Assembly (NCBI GenBank): GCA_964434575.1
Contig: CAYSWB010000002.1
Coordinates: 1-64,000, forward strand
Direction: 5' to 3'
Source of the DNA: DAORHV01 sp964434575
Lineage (GTDB): Bacteria; Patescibacteriota; Gracilibacteria; Peribacterales; Peribacteraceae
DNA: 64,000 nt
Shown in pieces: positions 49,287 to 57,619 of the stretch. The translations under genes were made by a program, and so were the position numbers. The notes below the pieces were generated by a model that searched no databases, was not told the origin of the DNA, and was given only the letters and a program-made list of their open reading frames with translations. How positions within the stretch are numbered: position 1 is the first letter of the stretch; every line of letters starts with the position of its first letter.

Positions 49287-50615
49287 ATGGAAATCACGTT
49301 CAAGGATCGCGCAGCGTTCGATGCCGTCGCCCAGGGCGGCGCGCGTCACGTGCACCTGATCCTCATCGCCACCAAGCCCGACATCATCAAGCAGGTCCCG
49401 TTGTATAAGGAACTGAAGTCGCGCGGGCATTGCGTGCTCCTCGGCCACACCGGTCAGCACTACGACCAGAACCTGTCGGGCGGCATGCTCGCCGAGTTCG
49501 GCGTGGAGCCGGACTTCAACTTGAACGTTCGCGGGTCCATGCACGAGGTCGTCAGCCAGATCATCGGGAGGCTGGGCGACGTGATCGGCCGACTGAAGGC
49601 GGCCGGCAAGGTCGTCATCCCGTACGTGCACGGCGACACCACCACCGCCATGGCCGCCAGCAACGCCGGGTACTGCCACGGCTTCGCGTCGGTGCACGTG
49701 GAGGCCGGCATCCGCACGCTCACACCCGACTATGCCAAGTTCTTCGGCGGCAAGGCGCCGGATTCCACCGCGGACATCGCCGCGTGGAGGGTGTTCCTGG
49801 AAGACCGCGACAACTGGAAGCGCGGCAGCCAGGAGCCGTACCCCGAGCAGTTCAACACGCGCTGCAGCGAGGCCGCCACCGGCATCCACCTGGCGCCGGT
49901 GAACTTGGACCGCCACTTCATGCTCGACGAAGGCTTCTGCGACGATCGCATCTTCGTCGTCGGCAACTCGGTGGTGGACGCCACCATCGAAGCCCTGGCG
50001 CGCGCCAAGGATTCCACCATCTTCGACAAGTACCCGCTGCTGAAAGACGGCGACTTCGTGCGGTTCTGCATCCACCGCCGCGAGAACTGCTTCTCGGAGG
50101 CGCGCTTCCGCGCCATCTACGACGCCATGGTCGCGCTCATCAAGAAGGGAAAGAAGGTGCTGCTCATCAACATGATCCAGACCAACGCCGCGCTGGACCG
50201 CTTCAATCTCAAGAACGACGCCGAGGCGCTGGCCAAGAAGTACCCGAACTTCATCCTGTCGCCGGTGTGGAGCGAATACGGCGACGTCATCGCCGCCATG
50301 AGCAAGGCCGCCGTGTGCGCCACGGACTCGGGCTCCATGCAGGAGGAGATGAACGTGCTCGGCGTGCCGTGCGTCACGCTCCGTTTCGGCAGCGACCGCA
50401 GCGAGTCGGCCATGGCGGGCGGCAACCTGATCGCGCCCCCGACCGACACCAAGCTCATCGTGAAGATGATCGAGTTCGCCTGGGACAACAAGGACATGCG
50501 GGCCGCCCCCAAGATCTACGGCAAGGACGTCAGCAAGGCCTGCATCGACTGCGTGGAGGCCGTACTCAAGAACGGCGACCCGTTCCGCGCCGAAGAGGAA
50601 CGGCTGGGACTGTAG
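49287..50615 (+). CDS. UDP-N-acetylglucosamine 2-epimerase, WecB family
   Basis: This 442-residue GT-B-fold enzyme resembles WecB, which converts UDP-GlcNAc to UDP-ManNAc. LIATKPDIIKQVPLYKELK, LGHTGQHYDQNLSGGM, YVHGDTTTAMAASNAG, SVHVEAGIRT and CIHRRENCFSE are conserved. TDSGSMQEEMNVLGVPCVTLR is the UDP-binding site. It is about 65 residues longer than usual. Roughly 40 of the extra residues lie between VEAGIRT and PYPEQFNTR, where the family normally has PFPEEINR right after the loop. It sits upstream of an O-antigen ligase-like gene. Confidence 0.88.
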   Translation: MEITFKDRAAFDAVAQGGARHVHLILIATKPDIIKQVPLYKELKSRGHCVLLGHTGQHYDQNLSGGMLAEFGVEPDFNLNVRGSMHEVVSQIIGRLGDVIGRLKAAGKVVIPYVHGDTTTAMAASNAGYCHGFASVHVEAGIRTLTPDYAKFFGGKAPDSTADIAAWRVFLEDRDNWKRGSQEPYPEQFNTRCSEAATGIHLAPVNLDRHFMLDEGFCDDRIFVVGNSVVDATIEALARAKDSTIFDKYPLLKDGDFVRFCIHRRENCFSEARFRAIYDAMVALIKKGKKVLLINMIQTNAALDRFNLKNDAEALAKKYPNFILSPVWSEYGDVIAAMSKAAVCATDSGSMQEEMNVLGVPCVTLRFGSDRSESAMAGGNLIAPPTDTKLIVKMIEFAWDNKDMRAAPKIYGKDVSKACIDCVEAVLKNGDPFRAEEERLGL

Positions 50616-50640
50616 GCGTGTCTTTGGCATACTCGATTCC

Positions 50641-52020
50641 ATGCAGCGCGTCCGTGAAACCCTCGTCATCGTTTTGGTGGTCTTGCTGCCGTTTCACGCG
50701 TTCGGCGTCACGGTCCTCACCAGGCTCGTCGCCGGTCCGGGTCACGCCCCGCTGACGGCGCTGGCGTTGTGGAAGGAGGCGTTGGTGGTCGCGCTCATCG
50801 GATTGGCGTTGGCCGAGCTGGCGTCCAAGCCCATGCCGAAAGAGCCGGCCGCGTTGCCCATCGACATCATCGACCGCCTGGTGTGCTTCTTCGTCCTGCT
50901 CGCGGTGGTCGTGACCGCGTTCAAGTTCGCCGGATGGGGACCGTTTCTGTACGGCGCGAAGTACGACCTGCTGCCGCTGATCCTGCTCGGCACGTTCAAG
51001 CTGGTGCCGTGGTCGCAGGAGTTCGGCCGCCGCTTGCTCAAGGCGCTCATGCTCACGGGCGTGGCGGTCGCGGCGCTCGGCATCTTGAGCGCGGTCGTGC
51101 CGCAGTCCGTCTTCACCGCGCTCGGCTATTCGGATCTCCATTCACTGTACGTCCCGTCCGGCCCGCTGGCTCCGTTCCAGCAGCTTGGCGGCAGCGCGCT
51201 GCGCCGCGTCCAGAGCGTGATGAGCGGGCCCAACCAGCTGGGCATCTGGCTCCTGATTCCGCTTGCGGCGACCTGGGTGGGCATGGTGCGAGGCGCGTGC
51301 AATTGCCTGGATTTTCGTCGCATGACGGCGCTTGCCGTGCTGGCGTCGTGTCTTGCTCTCACGTTCTCGCGTTCGGCCTGGATCGGCGCGGCCGTGCTGG
51401 TGGCCGCGGGCATGCTGTGGATGTTCCCGGGCAAGCGCGGCAAGCAGTTCATGCTGTGGACCGGGGGAGTGGTGTGCGCGCTGGCGCTCGTGTTGTTCGT
51501 GGCCGCGCCGTCCACGCTGACGCGCGTGGCGTCCACCAAAGACCACCTCACGCGCCCGTTGCTGGCATTGCAAACCATCTCCGCGAATCCGCTCGGCTTG
51601 GGGTTAGGCACCGCCGGTCCGGCCAGCAACCGTTTCAGCGACGCATGCGTGCACCTGGAAGCCGGCGCGGATGCGGCGTGGGCCCAGGCACATCCGCAAC
51701 TCTGCGTATTCGTCGGCGAGACGCAGGTGCAACCCGCCGGTGCGCCCTGCGACTGCCCGGTGCTGCCGGAGAACTGGTACCTGCAGATCGGCATCGAAAC
51801 GGGCGTGCTCGGGCTCCTGCTCTTCTTGGCCCTGTTGCATGCCGTCTGGACCGCGCTGAGGGAGCGCCGCGAGATTACGACGCTGGCCATGCCCGCCGCG
51901 CTGGCGCTGCTCGGGACCGCAGTCGCGGCCTTGTTCCTGCACGCCTGGGAGGACGCCGCCGTGGCGTACACCGTGTGGATTCTGGCAGCCGTGGCCATCT
52001 CGGCGAAGAAACCGGCATAA
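50641..52020 (+). CDS. O-antigen ligase/polymerase family membrane protein
   Basis: This 459-residue protein has about eleven membrane helices and a large periplasmic loop. SGPNQLGIWLLIPL, TFSRSAWIGAAVLV and NPLGLGLGTAGPAS, then PENWYLQIGIETGVLGLLLFL, are the landmarks of the Wzy/WaaL O-antigen ligase superfamily (PF04932). The loop contains an unusual cysteine cluster (HPQLCVFVG... APCDCPVLPEN). It probably ligates or polymerises lipid-linked glycan. CATACT lies 7 nt before the ATG. Confidence 0.88.
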   Translation: MQRVRETLVIVLVVLLPFHAFGVTVLTRLVAGPGHAPLTALALWKEALVVALIGLALAELASKPMPKEPAALPIDIIDRLVCFFVLLAVVVTAFKFAGWGPFLYGAKYDLLPLILLGTFKLVPWSQEFGRRLLKALMLTGVAVAALGILSAVVPQSVFTALGYSDLHSLYVPSGPLAPFQQLGGSALRRVQSVMSGPNQLGIWLLIPLAATWVGMVRGACNCLDFRRMTALAVLASCLALTFSRSAWIGAAVLVAAGMLWMFPGKRGKQFMLWTGGVVCALALVLFVAAPSTLTRVASTKDHLTRPLLALQTISANPLGLGLGTAGPASNRFSDACVHLEAGADAAWAQAHPQLCVFVGETQVQPAGAPCDCPVLPENWYLQIGIETGVLGLLLFLALLHAVWTALRERREITTLAMPAALALLGTAVAALFLHAWEDAAVAYTVWILAAVAISAKKPA

Positions 52021-52059
52021 CCTGCTGCGCGAGGACGCGGTCTGTTGTATTCTCGGCGC

Positions 52060-53847
52060 GTGAAGCACCCGCGCAGCATCGTCGTACTCGATTTCGGGGG
52101 ACAATACGCCCACCTCATCGCCAGCCGCGTGCGCCGGTTCGGCTATTACTCCGAAATCCGCCCGCCCGAGACTCCCGCGTCCGAGCTGGCCAGCGCCTCC
52201 GGCATCATCTTGTCCGGCGGCCCGCAGAGCGTGTACGACAAAGGAAGTCCGCAGGCCGATCCGAAAATCTTCGATCTGGGCATTCCGGTGCTCGGCTTGT
52301 GTTACGGGCTGCATTGGATCGCCCAGACGCTGGGCGGCAAGGTGACGTCCGGCCATGTGAAGGAATACGGCCGCACGCCCATCAGCATCCTGGCCAAGAA
52401 GAGCCAGATCTTCGCCGGCGTGAAGGAGCACCCCGTCGTCTGGATGTCGCACGGCGACGAGGCGACCGAGTTGCCGAAGGGCTTCTCGCGCATCGCCACC
52501 TCCGAGACGTGCATGAACGCGGCGTTCTCGGACGAGGCCCGCCGTATCTTCGCCCTGCAGTTTCACCCCGAGGTCACCCACAGCGAGGGCGGACTGACCA
52601 TGCTCAAGAACTTCGCCGAACTGTGCGAGCCCGCGCCGTGGTCCATGGACGGCTACGCGTCGTTGGTCGGCGAGGAGATCAAGCGCGAGGCGGGGGACCG
52701 CAAGGTGTTCATGCTGGTGTCCGGCGGCGTGGACTCCACCGTGGCGTTCGTGCTGCTGAACAAGGTACTCGGCCGCAACCGCGTGGAAGGTCTGCTCGTG
52801 GATACCGGCCTCATGCGCAAGGACGAAGTGAAGCTGATCCAGGACGCGTTCAAGAAACTGAAGATCGACAACCTCCACGCAGTGGACGCGTCCGAGGAAT
52901 TCTTCGCCCAGCTGAAGGGCGTGCATGATCCGGAGCGCAAGCGGAAGGCCATCGGCGACACGTTCCTCTCGGTGCAGAAGCGCGTGGGCGACAAGATGAA
53001 CATCAGCGTCTCCGACAAGTGGATGCTCGGCCAGGGCACCATCTATCCCGACACCATCGAGACCGGCGCCACCAAGCACTCCGATCACATCAAGACGCAC
53101 CACAACCGCGTGAAGGCGGTGCAGGACATGATCGATGCAGGCCTGATCATCGAGCCGTTGAAGGACCTCTACAAAGACGAAGTCCGCATGCTCGGCGAAG
53201 AGCTCGGCCTGCCCAAGGAGCTGGTCTGGCGCCATCCGTTCCCGGGTCCGGGTTTGGGCGTCCGCATCCTGTGCGGCGAGCAGCCGGCGCCGACCGAAGA
53301 CGCAAAGCTCGCGGTGGATCTGCCGCATGCCATCCTGCCCGTCCGTTCGGTGGGCGTGCAGGGCGACGGCCGCACGTACCGGCTGGCGGTCGCCATGTTC
53401 TCCAAGGACCGCTTCTCCGTCACCGACGAACTCATCGCGCTGGCCACCACCATCCCCAACACGCACCGTACGCTCAACCGCGTGTTGCTGTGCACATCCC
53501 ACGAGAAGCCGTTCGCGCCGGTGTTCACCCCGGGCTACGTGGACCGCACGCGCGCCGATCTGCTGCGCGAAGCCGACGCCATCGTCACCGAGGAAATGCA
53601 GAAGGCCGGACTGTACGACAGCATCTGGCAGTTCCCGGTCGTGCTGCTTCCGGTGGGGGAGAAGAAGGGCGGCCAGTCCATCGTACTGCGCCCCATTTCG
53701 TCCCACGACGCCATGACCGCCAACGCCGTGGCGCTGGACGCCAAGGTGCTGAAGGTCATGACCGAGCGCATCCTCAAGCTGAAGGGCATCGACGCGGTGT
53801 TCCTGGATCTCACCAGCAAGCCGCCGGGGACCATCGAGTGGGAATAA
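52060..53847 (+). CDS. guaA: GMP synthase (glutamine-hydrolysing)
   Basis: This 595-residue enzyme converts XMP to GMP. The class I glutamine amidotransferase domain shows LDFGGQYAHLIASRVRR, GLCYGLHWIAQ with the catalytic cysteine, and FHPEVTHSEGG. The ATP pyrophosphatase domain has the P-loop LVSGGVDSTVAF and RHPFPGPGLGVRIL. The C-terminus PISSHDAMTAN ... KPPGTIEWE is canonical. It is about 70 residues longer than E. coli GuaA, mostly in the dimerisation domain. It starts at GTG, 6 nt after TATTCT. Confidence 0.96.
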   Translation: MKHPRSIVVLDFGGQYAHLIASRVRRFGYYSEIRPPETPASELASASGIILSGGPQSVYDKGSPQADPKIFDLGIPVLGLCYGLHWIAQTLGGKVTSGHVKEYGRTPISILAKKSQIFAGVKEHPVVWMSHGDEATELPKGFSRIATSETCMNAAFSDEARRIFALQFHPEVTHSEGGLTMLKNFAELCEPAPWSMDGYASLVGEEIKREAGDRKVFMLVSGGVDSTVAFVLLNKVLGRNRVEGLLVDTGLMRKDEVKLIQDAFKKLKIDNLHAVDASEEFFAQLKGVHDPERKRKAIGDTFLSVQKRVGDKMNISVSDKWMLGQGTIYPDTIETGATKHSDHIKTHHNRVKAVQDMIDAGLIIEPLKDLYKDEVRMLGEELGLPKELVWRHPFPGPGLGVRILCGEQPAPTEDAKLAVDLPHAILPVRSVGVQGDGRTYRLAVAMFSKDRFSVTDELIALATTIPNTHRTLNRVLLCTSHEKPFAPVFTPGYVDRTRADLLREADAIVTEEMQKAGLYDSIWQFPVVLLPVGEKKGGQSIVLRPISSHDAMTANAVALDAKVLKVMTERILKLKGIDAVFLDLTSKPPGTIEWE

Positions 53848-53864
53848 AATAGGAAGACAAGGGT

Positions 53865-53920
53865 GTCAAAGAAAACAAAGATGACCAAGAAAGACTTCTT
53901 TGACGTCCGTGTCGTCTTTG
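53865..53920. repeat. Interleaved inverted repeats between guaA and a sigma factor gene
   Basis: GTCAAAGAA (53865-53873) is complementary to TTCTTTGAC (53896-53904). CAAAGATGAC (53876-53885) is complementary, with one G-U pair, to GTCGTCTTTG (53911-53920). Because the left arms can also pair with the opposite right arms, alternative hairpins or a pseudoknot are possible. The block lies 17 bp after the guaA stop and 58 bp before the sigma gene. Confidence 0.5.
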
Positions 53921-53977
53921 ATTTCTCTCAAGTACAAGCTTTTACTGCCTCGACTCTCGTTCTATACTGCCGTCTCC

Positions 53978-54550
53978 ATGGCCGTACCGCCCATTCCCGC
54001 CGAGGAACTGCAGGCGCTCGTGAAGCGCGCGCAGGATGGTGACACCGAGGCATTCGGCAAGATTTACGACGCGTACCTGACGCCGATCTACCGCTATGTC
54101 GTTTTCCGTTTCCCGCAGGAGCTGGCCGAAGACTTGGTGGCCGACATCTTCGTGAAGGCGTGGGAAAAGCTGCATTCGTACAAGTCCGTGGCCAACGTGC
54201 CGTTCTCGGCCTGGCTGTTCCGCATCGCACGCCACGTGGTGGTGGACGCCTACCGCGGCCAGCGCGGGTTCGAGGAGATCAGCGAGGATATCGTGGATGA
54301 AGATGCCCGCAACGATCCAAAGCTGAACACCGAACGCGGCATGTCCGTGCACCGGGTGCGCGCCGCGCTGAACGGCATCCCGCGGTACTACCGTGAAATC
54401 CTGCTGATGCACTATGTCTCGGGTCTGTCGCACGCTGAAATCGCCAACTCTCTCCGCATTACCGAAGGCGGCGTGCGTATCCTCAAGTTCCGGGCTCTCC
54501 GGAAGCTCGAAGCGCTGCTGCCCAAAGACCCTCCCGCCAAAGCGGCCTGA
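53978..54550 (+). CDS. RNA polymerase sigma-70-family factor (ECF-like)
   Basis: This 190-residue protein has only regions 2 and 4. Region 2 is FGKIYDAYLTPIYRYVVFRF...AEDLVADIFVKAWEKL, with SAWLFRIARHVVVDAYR for -10 recognition. Region 4 is GIPRYYREILLMHYVSGLSHAEIANSLRITEGGVRILKFRALRKL, a helix-turn-helix for -35 binding. TATACT lies 9 nt before the ATG, with TTTACT 16 bp further upstream. The following gene encodes a membrane-anchored FecR-like protein, the usual anti-sigma partner. Confidence 0.93.
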   Translation: MAVPPIPAEELQALVKRAQDGDTEAFGKIYDAYLTPIYRYVVFRFPQELAEDLVADIFVKAWEKLHSYKSVANVPFSAWLFRIARHVVVDAYRGQRGFEEISEDIVDEDARNDPKLNTERGMSVHRVRAALNGIPRYYREILLMHYVSGLSHAEIANSLRITEGGVRILKFRALRKLEALLPKDPPAKAA

Positions 54551-54612
54551 AGTGCGTTTTTTTGTGTAACAAAAGCCCTCTGACAACCGTTCTAGACAAC
54601 GCGAGACCACCT

Positions 54613-56526
54613 ATGAATTCCCTCGAGAAGCTGCTCACCGGCCTGGCAGACACCCAAAACCCCGCCAATGATGCGAAAAATCGCATCTGGAAGCGCGTGG
54701 ACGCCCGCGTCCGCCCCGCCATGCTCCTTGACGCCGTGGACAAAACGGTGCCGAGCGCATCGTTCCGCCAGAGTGTCCGCGGCAAGGTGATGGCCAAGGC
54801 TTGGATTCCGGAGACCCTCAAGTCCCTGGCCGGCGACTGGTCGCTTTCGCCCGACCGCGCCGCCGTGGTGAAGGAGTCCATGTTCCGCCGTCTGTCGCCC
54901 CAGTCCGTGTCGTTCGCCAGCTTCGGTCTGAAGTGGGCCGCCGCCTTCGCCGTGTTCCTGCTGGCCGTCCGCATCATGCCGTTGGTCCTGCTGGCTCCCG
55001 TCACGCAGGCAGAGACGTCCGTGCAGCTCATTCCGAGCGGCGATGTCACCGTGTCTGTCGGCGGCGTGGTCAGCAGCCTGGAAGCGTCGCAGGTCCTCAG
55101 GGGCCCCGTTCTCATCAGCACCGGACCGCAGTCGCAGGCCACCGTCATCCTCAACGACGACGGCGTGCTCCGCATGGGGCCCAACACGGTGCTCCGCCTG
55201 CATGATCTGGGCGACCGTCCGCAGTTCTCCGCCGCGTCGGCCACCGCCACGCTGGTGGAAGGCCAGGTGTGGGTCCTGGGCTTGCTCCCGCCCGCCTTCC
55301 CGAGCATCACCGTCGAGACGTCGCGCGGCACCGTGGAGGTGAACGCGGGCAGCGTTTCCATCAACGATGACGGCGACACCGTCACGACCGCCGTGTACGA
55401 CAAGGGTGCCGCATTCGGCACCGACGACAACAACCGCATCTTCCTCATCTCCGGCGAGCGCGTCATCACCCGCGGCGCCGGCGGCCCGTACGTGAACGAC
55501 ATGCCTCCGGTCCTGTTCACCACCCCGTGGGTGAGCGTGAACCTGGACCAGGACGCCGTGCACCGTGCCGAGATCGCCGAACTCCAGCAGGAGCGCCGCG
55601 AGAAAATGGCCGGCATCCTGCCCGGCTCCTTCCTGTATTCGGCCAAGCGCATCGCCGAGGAAGTGGACGTGTTGTTCACGCTCGACAGCGAAGCCAAAGT
55701 CGAAAAGCGCGTCCGCCAAGCCGACACGCGCCTGAGCGAGGCTCTCACGCTGCTGCAGAACGGCGAGCAAGACGAGGCCGAGGAATCGCTGACCGAGTAC
55801 CGCGACACGTTGGTGGCGCTGGCCTCCGGCACCGGCGACAACCTGGTGCAGTTCCTCATCCGCAAGCAGATCGACGAGCTGAGCTCCTCCGTGGCGGTCG
55901 TCAGCGCCGACAACCAGCTGGCCGCCGTGCAACAGGCCGTTCTGGACGTCAGCGCCGCCATTCCGGACGCTGACTTGAAGCCGCAGGACATCGAAGGCTA
56001 CGTGCTGGTCGACAAGCTGGCCGCCCTGAACAGCTCGCTCACCGCCTCGCGCAACCTTACCGGCGCGTTGGTGGCGTACAGCGAAATCCAGCCGTATCTC
56101 CAGAACCTGCTGGCCGAAGACAGCGGCGTGCACCCGCTCCTGCAGCGAGAGGCCCGCTCGTTGCTGGTCAGCACGTCCGCGCTCATCGCCGAGCTGGAGA
56201 TCGCCGAGGGCGCCGGCACCGCCGACGAGATCGAAGCCGACATCGCCTTGTACCTGCCGTCCGAGCCCGAGCGCGTGCTCATCGGCGAAGCCGAGCTGAA
56301 CGCCCAGGTGGACGCCATCGTCGGCCGCATCTTCAACCTCAAGCTCCCGCGCAGCCGTTACAACCAGCTGATGGTCGAAATGGTCGAGCTGCGCAGTAAC
56401 CCGCACCGCGGCACGCTCCTGCGCCGCCTGTACCGCGAATTGCCCGAGAACGGCTTGGCCGGCTACGTCCGTACCGAGATCAAGCAGCTCGGCGACGAAT
56501 TGGGCGACGAATCGGACGTCGATTAG
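54613..56526 (+). CDS. FecR-like and DUF5667-like membrane protein, putative anti-sigma factor
   Basis: The protein has 637 residues. The first 100 residues are cytoplasmic and helical and may bind sigma. A helix (WAAAFAVFLLAVRIMPLVLLAP) crosses the membrane. Residues 140-310 form a FecR-type beta domain (GDVTVSVGGVVSSLEASQVL, STGPQSQATVILNDDGVLRMG). Residues 335-450 match the DUF5667 pattern, with LPGSFLYSAKRIAEEVDVLFT and LTEYRDTLVAL. More helical repeats follow. It lies 62 bp after the sigma gene at 53978. The fusion suggests signalling from the envelope. Its ligand is unknown. Confidence 0.82.
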   Translation: MNSLEKLLTGLADTQNPANDAKNRIWKRVDARVRPAMLLDAVDKTVPSASFRQSVRGKVMAKAWIPETLKSLAGDWSLSPDRAAVVKESMFRRLSPQSVSFASFGLKWAAAFAVFLLAVRIMPLVLLAPVTQAETSVQLIPSGDVTVSVGGVVSSLEASQVLRGPVLISTGPQSQATVILNDDGVLRMGPNTVLRLHDLGDRPQFSAASATATLVEGQVWVLGLLPPAFPSITVETSRGTVEVNAGSVSINDDGDTVTTAVYDKGAAFGTDDNNRIFLISGERVITRGAGGPYVNDMPPVLFTTPWVSVNLDQDAVHRAEIAELQQERREKMAGILPGSFLYSAKRIAEEVDVLFTLDSEAKVEKRVRQADTRLSEALTLLQNGEQDEAEESLTEYRDTLVALASGTGDNLVQFLIRKQIDELSSSVAVVSADNQLAAVQQAVLDVSAAIPDADLKPQDIEGYVLVDKLAALNSSLTASRNLTGALVAYSEIQPYLQNLLAEDSGVHPLLQREARSLLVSTSALIAELEIAEGAGTADEIEADIALYLPSEPERVLIGEAELNAQVDAIVGRIFNLKLPRSRYNQLMVEMVELRSNPHRGTLLRRLYRELPENGLAGYVRTEIKQLGDELGDESDVD

Positions 56527-56546
56527 CCGCCACAGCACGCAAGAAG

Positions 56547-56576
56547 TCCCCGGCACATCGCTGCACCGGGGGTGTT
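56547..56576. terminator. Weak hairpin between convergent genes
   Basis: CCCCGG (56548-56553) pairs with CCGGGG (56566-56571) around a 12-nt loop, followed by GTGTTT. It lies between the stops of the genes at 56526 and 56581, suiting a bidirectional terminator of modest strength. Confidence 0.42.
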
Positions 56577-56580
56577 TCGA

Positions 56581-56799
56581 CTACCCATACCAGATGGGCA
56601 GCCAGCACAGTGGTCCCGCTGCCATCAGCAGCAGAACTCCGCTCAGTATGAGGGCGGTCACAAACCACCCCCAACGCTGTGTTCGCCGCTCGTCCGGATC
56701 GTATTCGAGTGCGTTCGGCATGCAGTACATTCCGATTGCACAGAGCACGACGCCGGTTAGCGAGGACGAGAGCGGCACGAGGTACCACCAGTTGAGCAT
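56581..56799 (-). CDS. Small two-helix membrane protein
   Basis: This 72-residue protein starts MLNWWYLVPLSSSLTGV and has two hydrophobic helices with a charged loop (ALEYDPDERRTQRWGW) between them. I recognise no family. The start at 56799 is chosen because AAGGAGGTGAT, fully complementary to the 3' end of typical 16S rRNA, lies 8 nt upstream. In-frame GTG and ATG codons within that site are less likely starts. This is the strongest Shine-Dalgarno sequence in the window. Confidence 0.65.
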   Translation of the reverse strand: MLNWWYLVPLSSSLTGVVLCAIGMYCMPNALEYDPDERRTQRWGWFVTALILSGVLLLMAAGPLCWLPIWYG

Positions 56800-56998
56800 G
56801 GACATCACCTCCTTCCGTGCTCGTATGGCGCCAGTTCTCTCTATTCAGGCAAGAAAAGAACGGACAGGTATTCATCCAGAATCAGCATGAGGAATCAAGG
56901 CCCTAAGAAGTCACTTTTCCGGTGCGGCGGTTCGCCGCGAATTGACATTTTCCGGTCAGGCGTGTTGACTCTGGCTGCTGATTCTTCCCGTTTTTGCT

Positions 56999-57568
56999 AT
57001 GTACACGATCACCGATCTCAAGCCCGGACGCGCCATCACCCTCGATGGCGACCCGTATCTGGTCATCTCGTCCCAGTTCGGACGCAAGAGCCAGTCCAAG
57101 GCCAACATGCAGTGCAAGCTGAAGAACCTGAAGACCGGAGCCATCATGGCCAAGAACTTCCAGGGCAGCGAGAAGATCGAGCCGGCCGAGGTCGGCTACC
57201 GCCACGTCCAGTACCTCTACAAGGGACAGGGCACGCGCGTGTTCATGGATCTGGGCACTTACGACCAGTTCGAGCTCACCGATGAGACCGTCGGCGATGC
57301 CGTGGATTTCCTCATCGACGGCCTGGAGCTGGACGCGCTGGTATTCGACGAGAAGCCGATCGGCATCAGTCTGCCGGTGACCATCGTGCTGAAAGTGGTG
57401 GAGACCCAGCCCGGCCTGCGCGGCGACACCGCCCAGGGCGGCGACAAGCCGGCCAAGCTGGAAAGCGGCGCGACCTTGAACGTCCCCCTGTTCATCAACG
57501 AGGGCGACAAGATCAAGATCAACACCGAGCGCTGGGAGTACGTCGAGCGCGCCAACGACAAGAAATAG
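56999..57568 (+). CDS. efp: Elongation factor P
   Basis: This 189-residue protein relieves ribosome stalling at polyproline. The N-terminal KOW-like domain has MYTITDLKPGRAITLDGDPY and KLKNLKTGAIMAKNFQG. The OB domains include FMDLGTYDQFELTDE, PVTIVLKVVETQPGLRGDTA and ATLNVPLFINEGDKIKINT. The loop reaching the P site reads FGRKSQSKANMQ. Aligned backward from KLKNLKTG, the usual tip lysine or arginine is glutamine, with basic residues nearby. The leader is pyrimidine-rich (TTCTTCCCGTTTTTGCT) and has no Shine-Dalgarno site. A strong terminator follows. Confidence 0.95.
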   Translation: MYTITDLKPGRAITLDGDPYLVISSQFGRKSQSKANMQCKLKNLKTGAIMAKNFQGSEKIEPAEVGYRHVQYLYKGQGTRVFMDLGTYDQFELTDETVGDAVDFLIDGLELDALVFDEKPIGISLPVTIVLKVVETQPGLRGDTAQGGDKPAKLESGATLNVPLFINEGDKIKINTERWEYVERANDKK

Positions 57569-57590
57569 GCCGCCTCATACATCGGATCCA

Positions 57591-57615
57591 AAGCCGGGCA
57601 CGCCCCGGCTTTTTT
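57591..57615 (+). terminator. Intrinsic terminator after efp
   Basis: AGCCGGG and CCCGGCT form a 7-bp stem around CACGC and are followed by TTTTTT. It lies 22 bp after the efp stop and just before the end of the convergent gatB. Confidence 0.88.
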
Positions 57616-57619
57616 GTGG

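Noticed and set aside
51604..53706. A 700-codon minus-strand open frame opposite guaA.
   Set aside because: guaA is unmistakable on the plus strand; the antisense frame is a composition artefact.
56887..57285. A plus-strand frame overlapping the start of efp.
   Set aside because: It is out of frame with efp, starts in the spacer without a promoter signal and ends inside efp; efp itself is certain.
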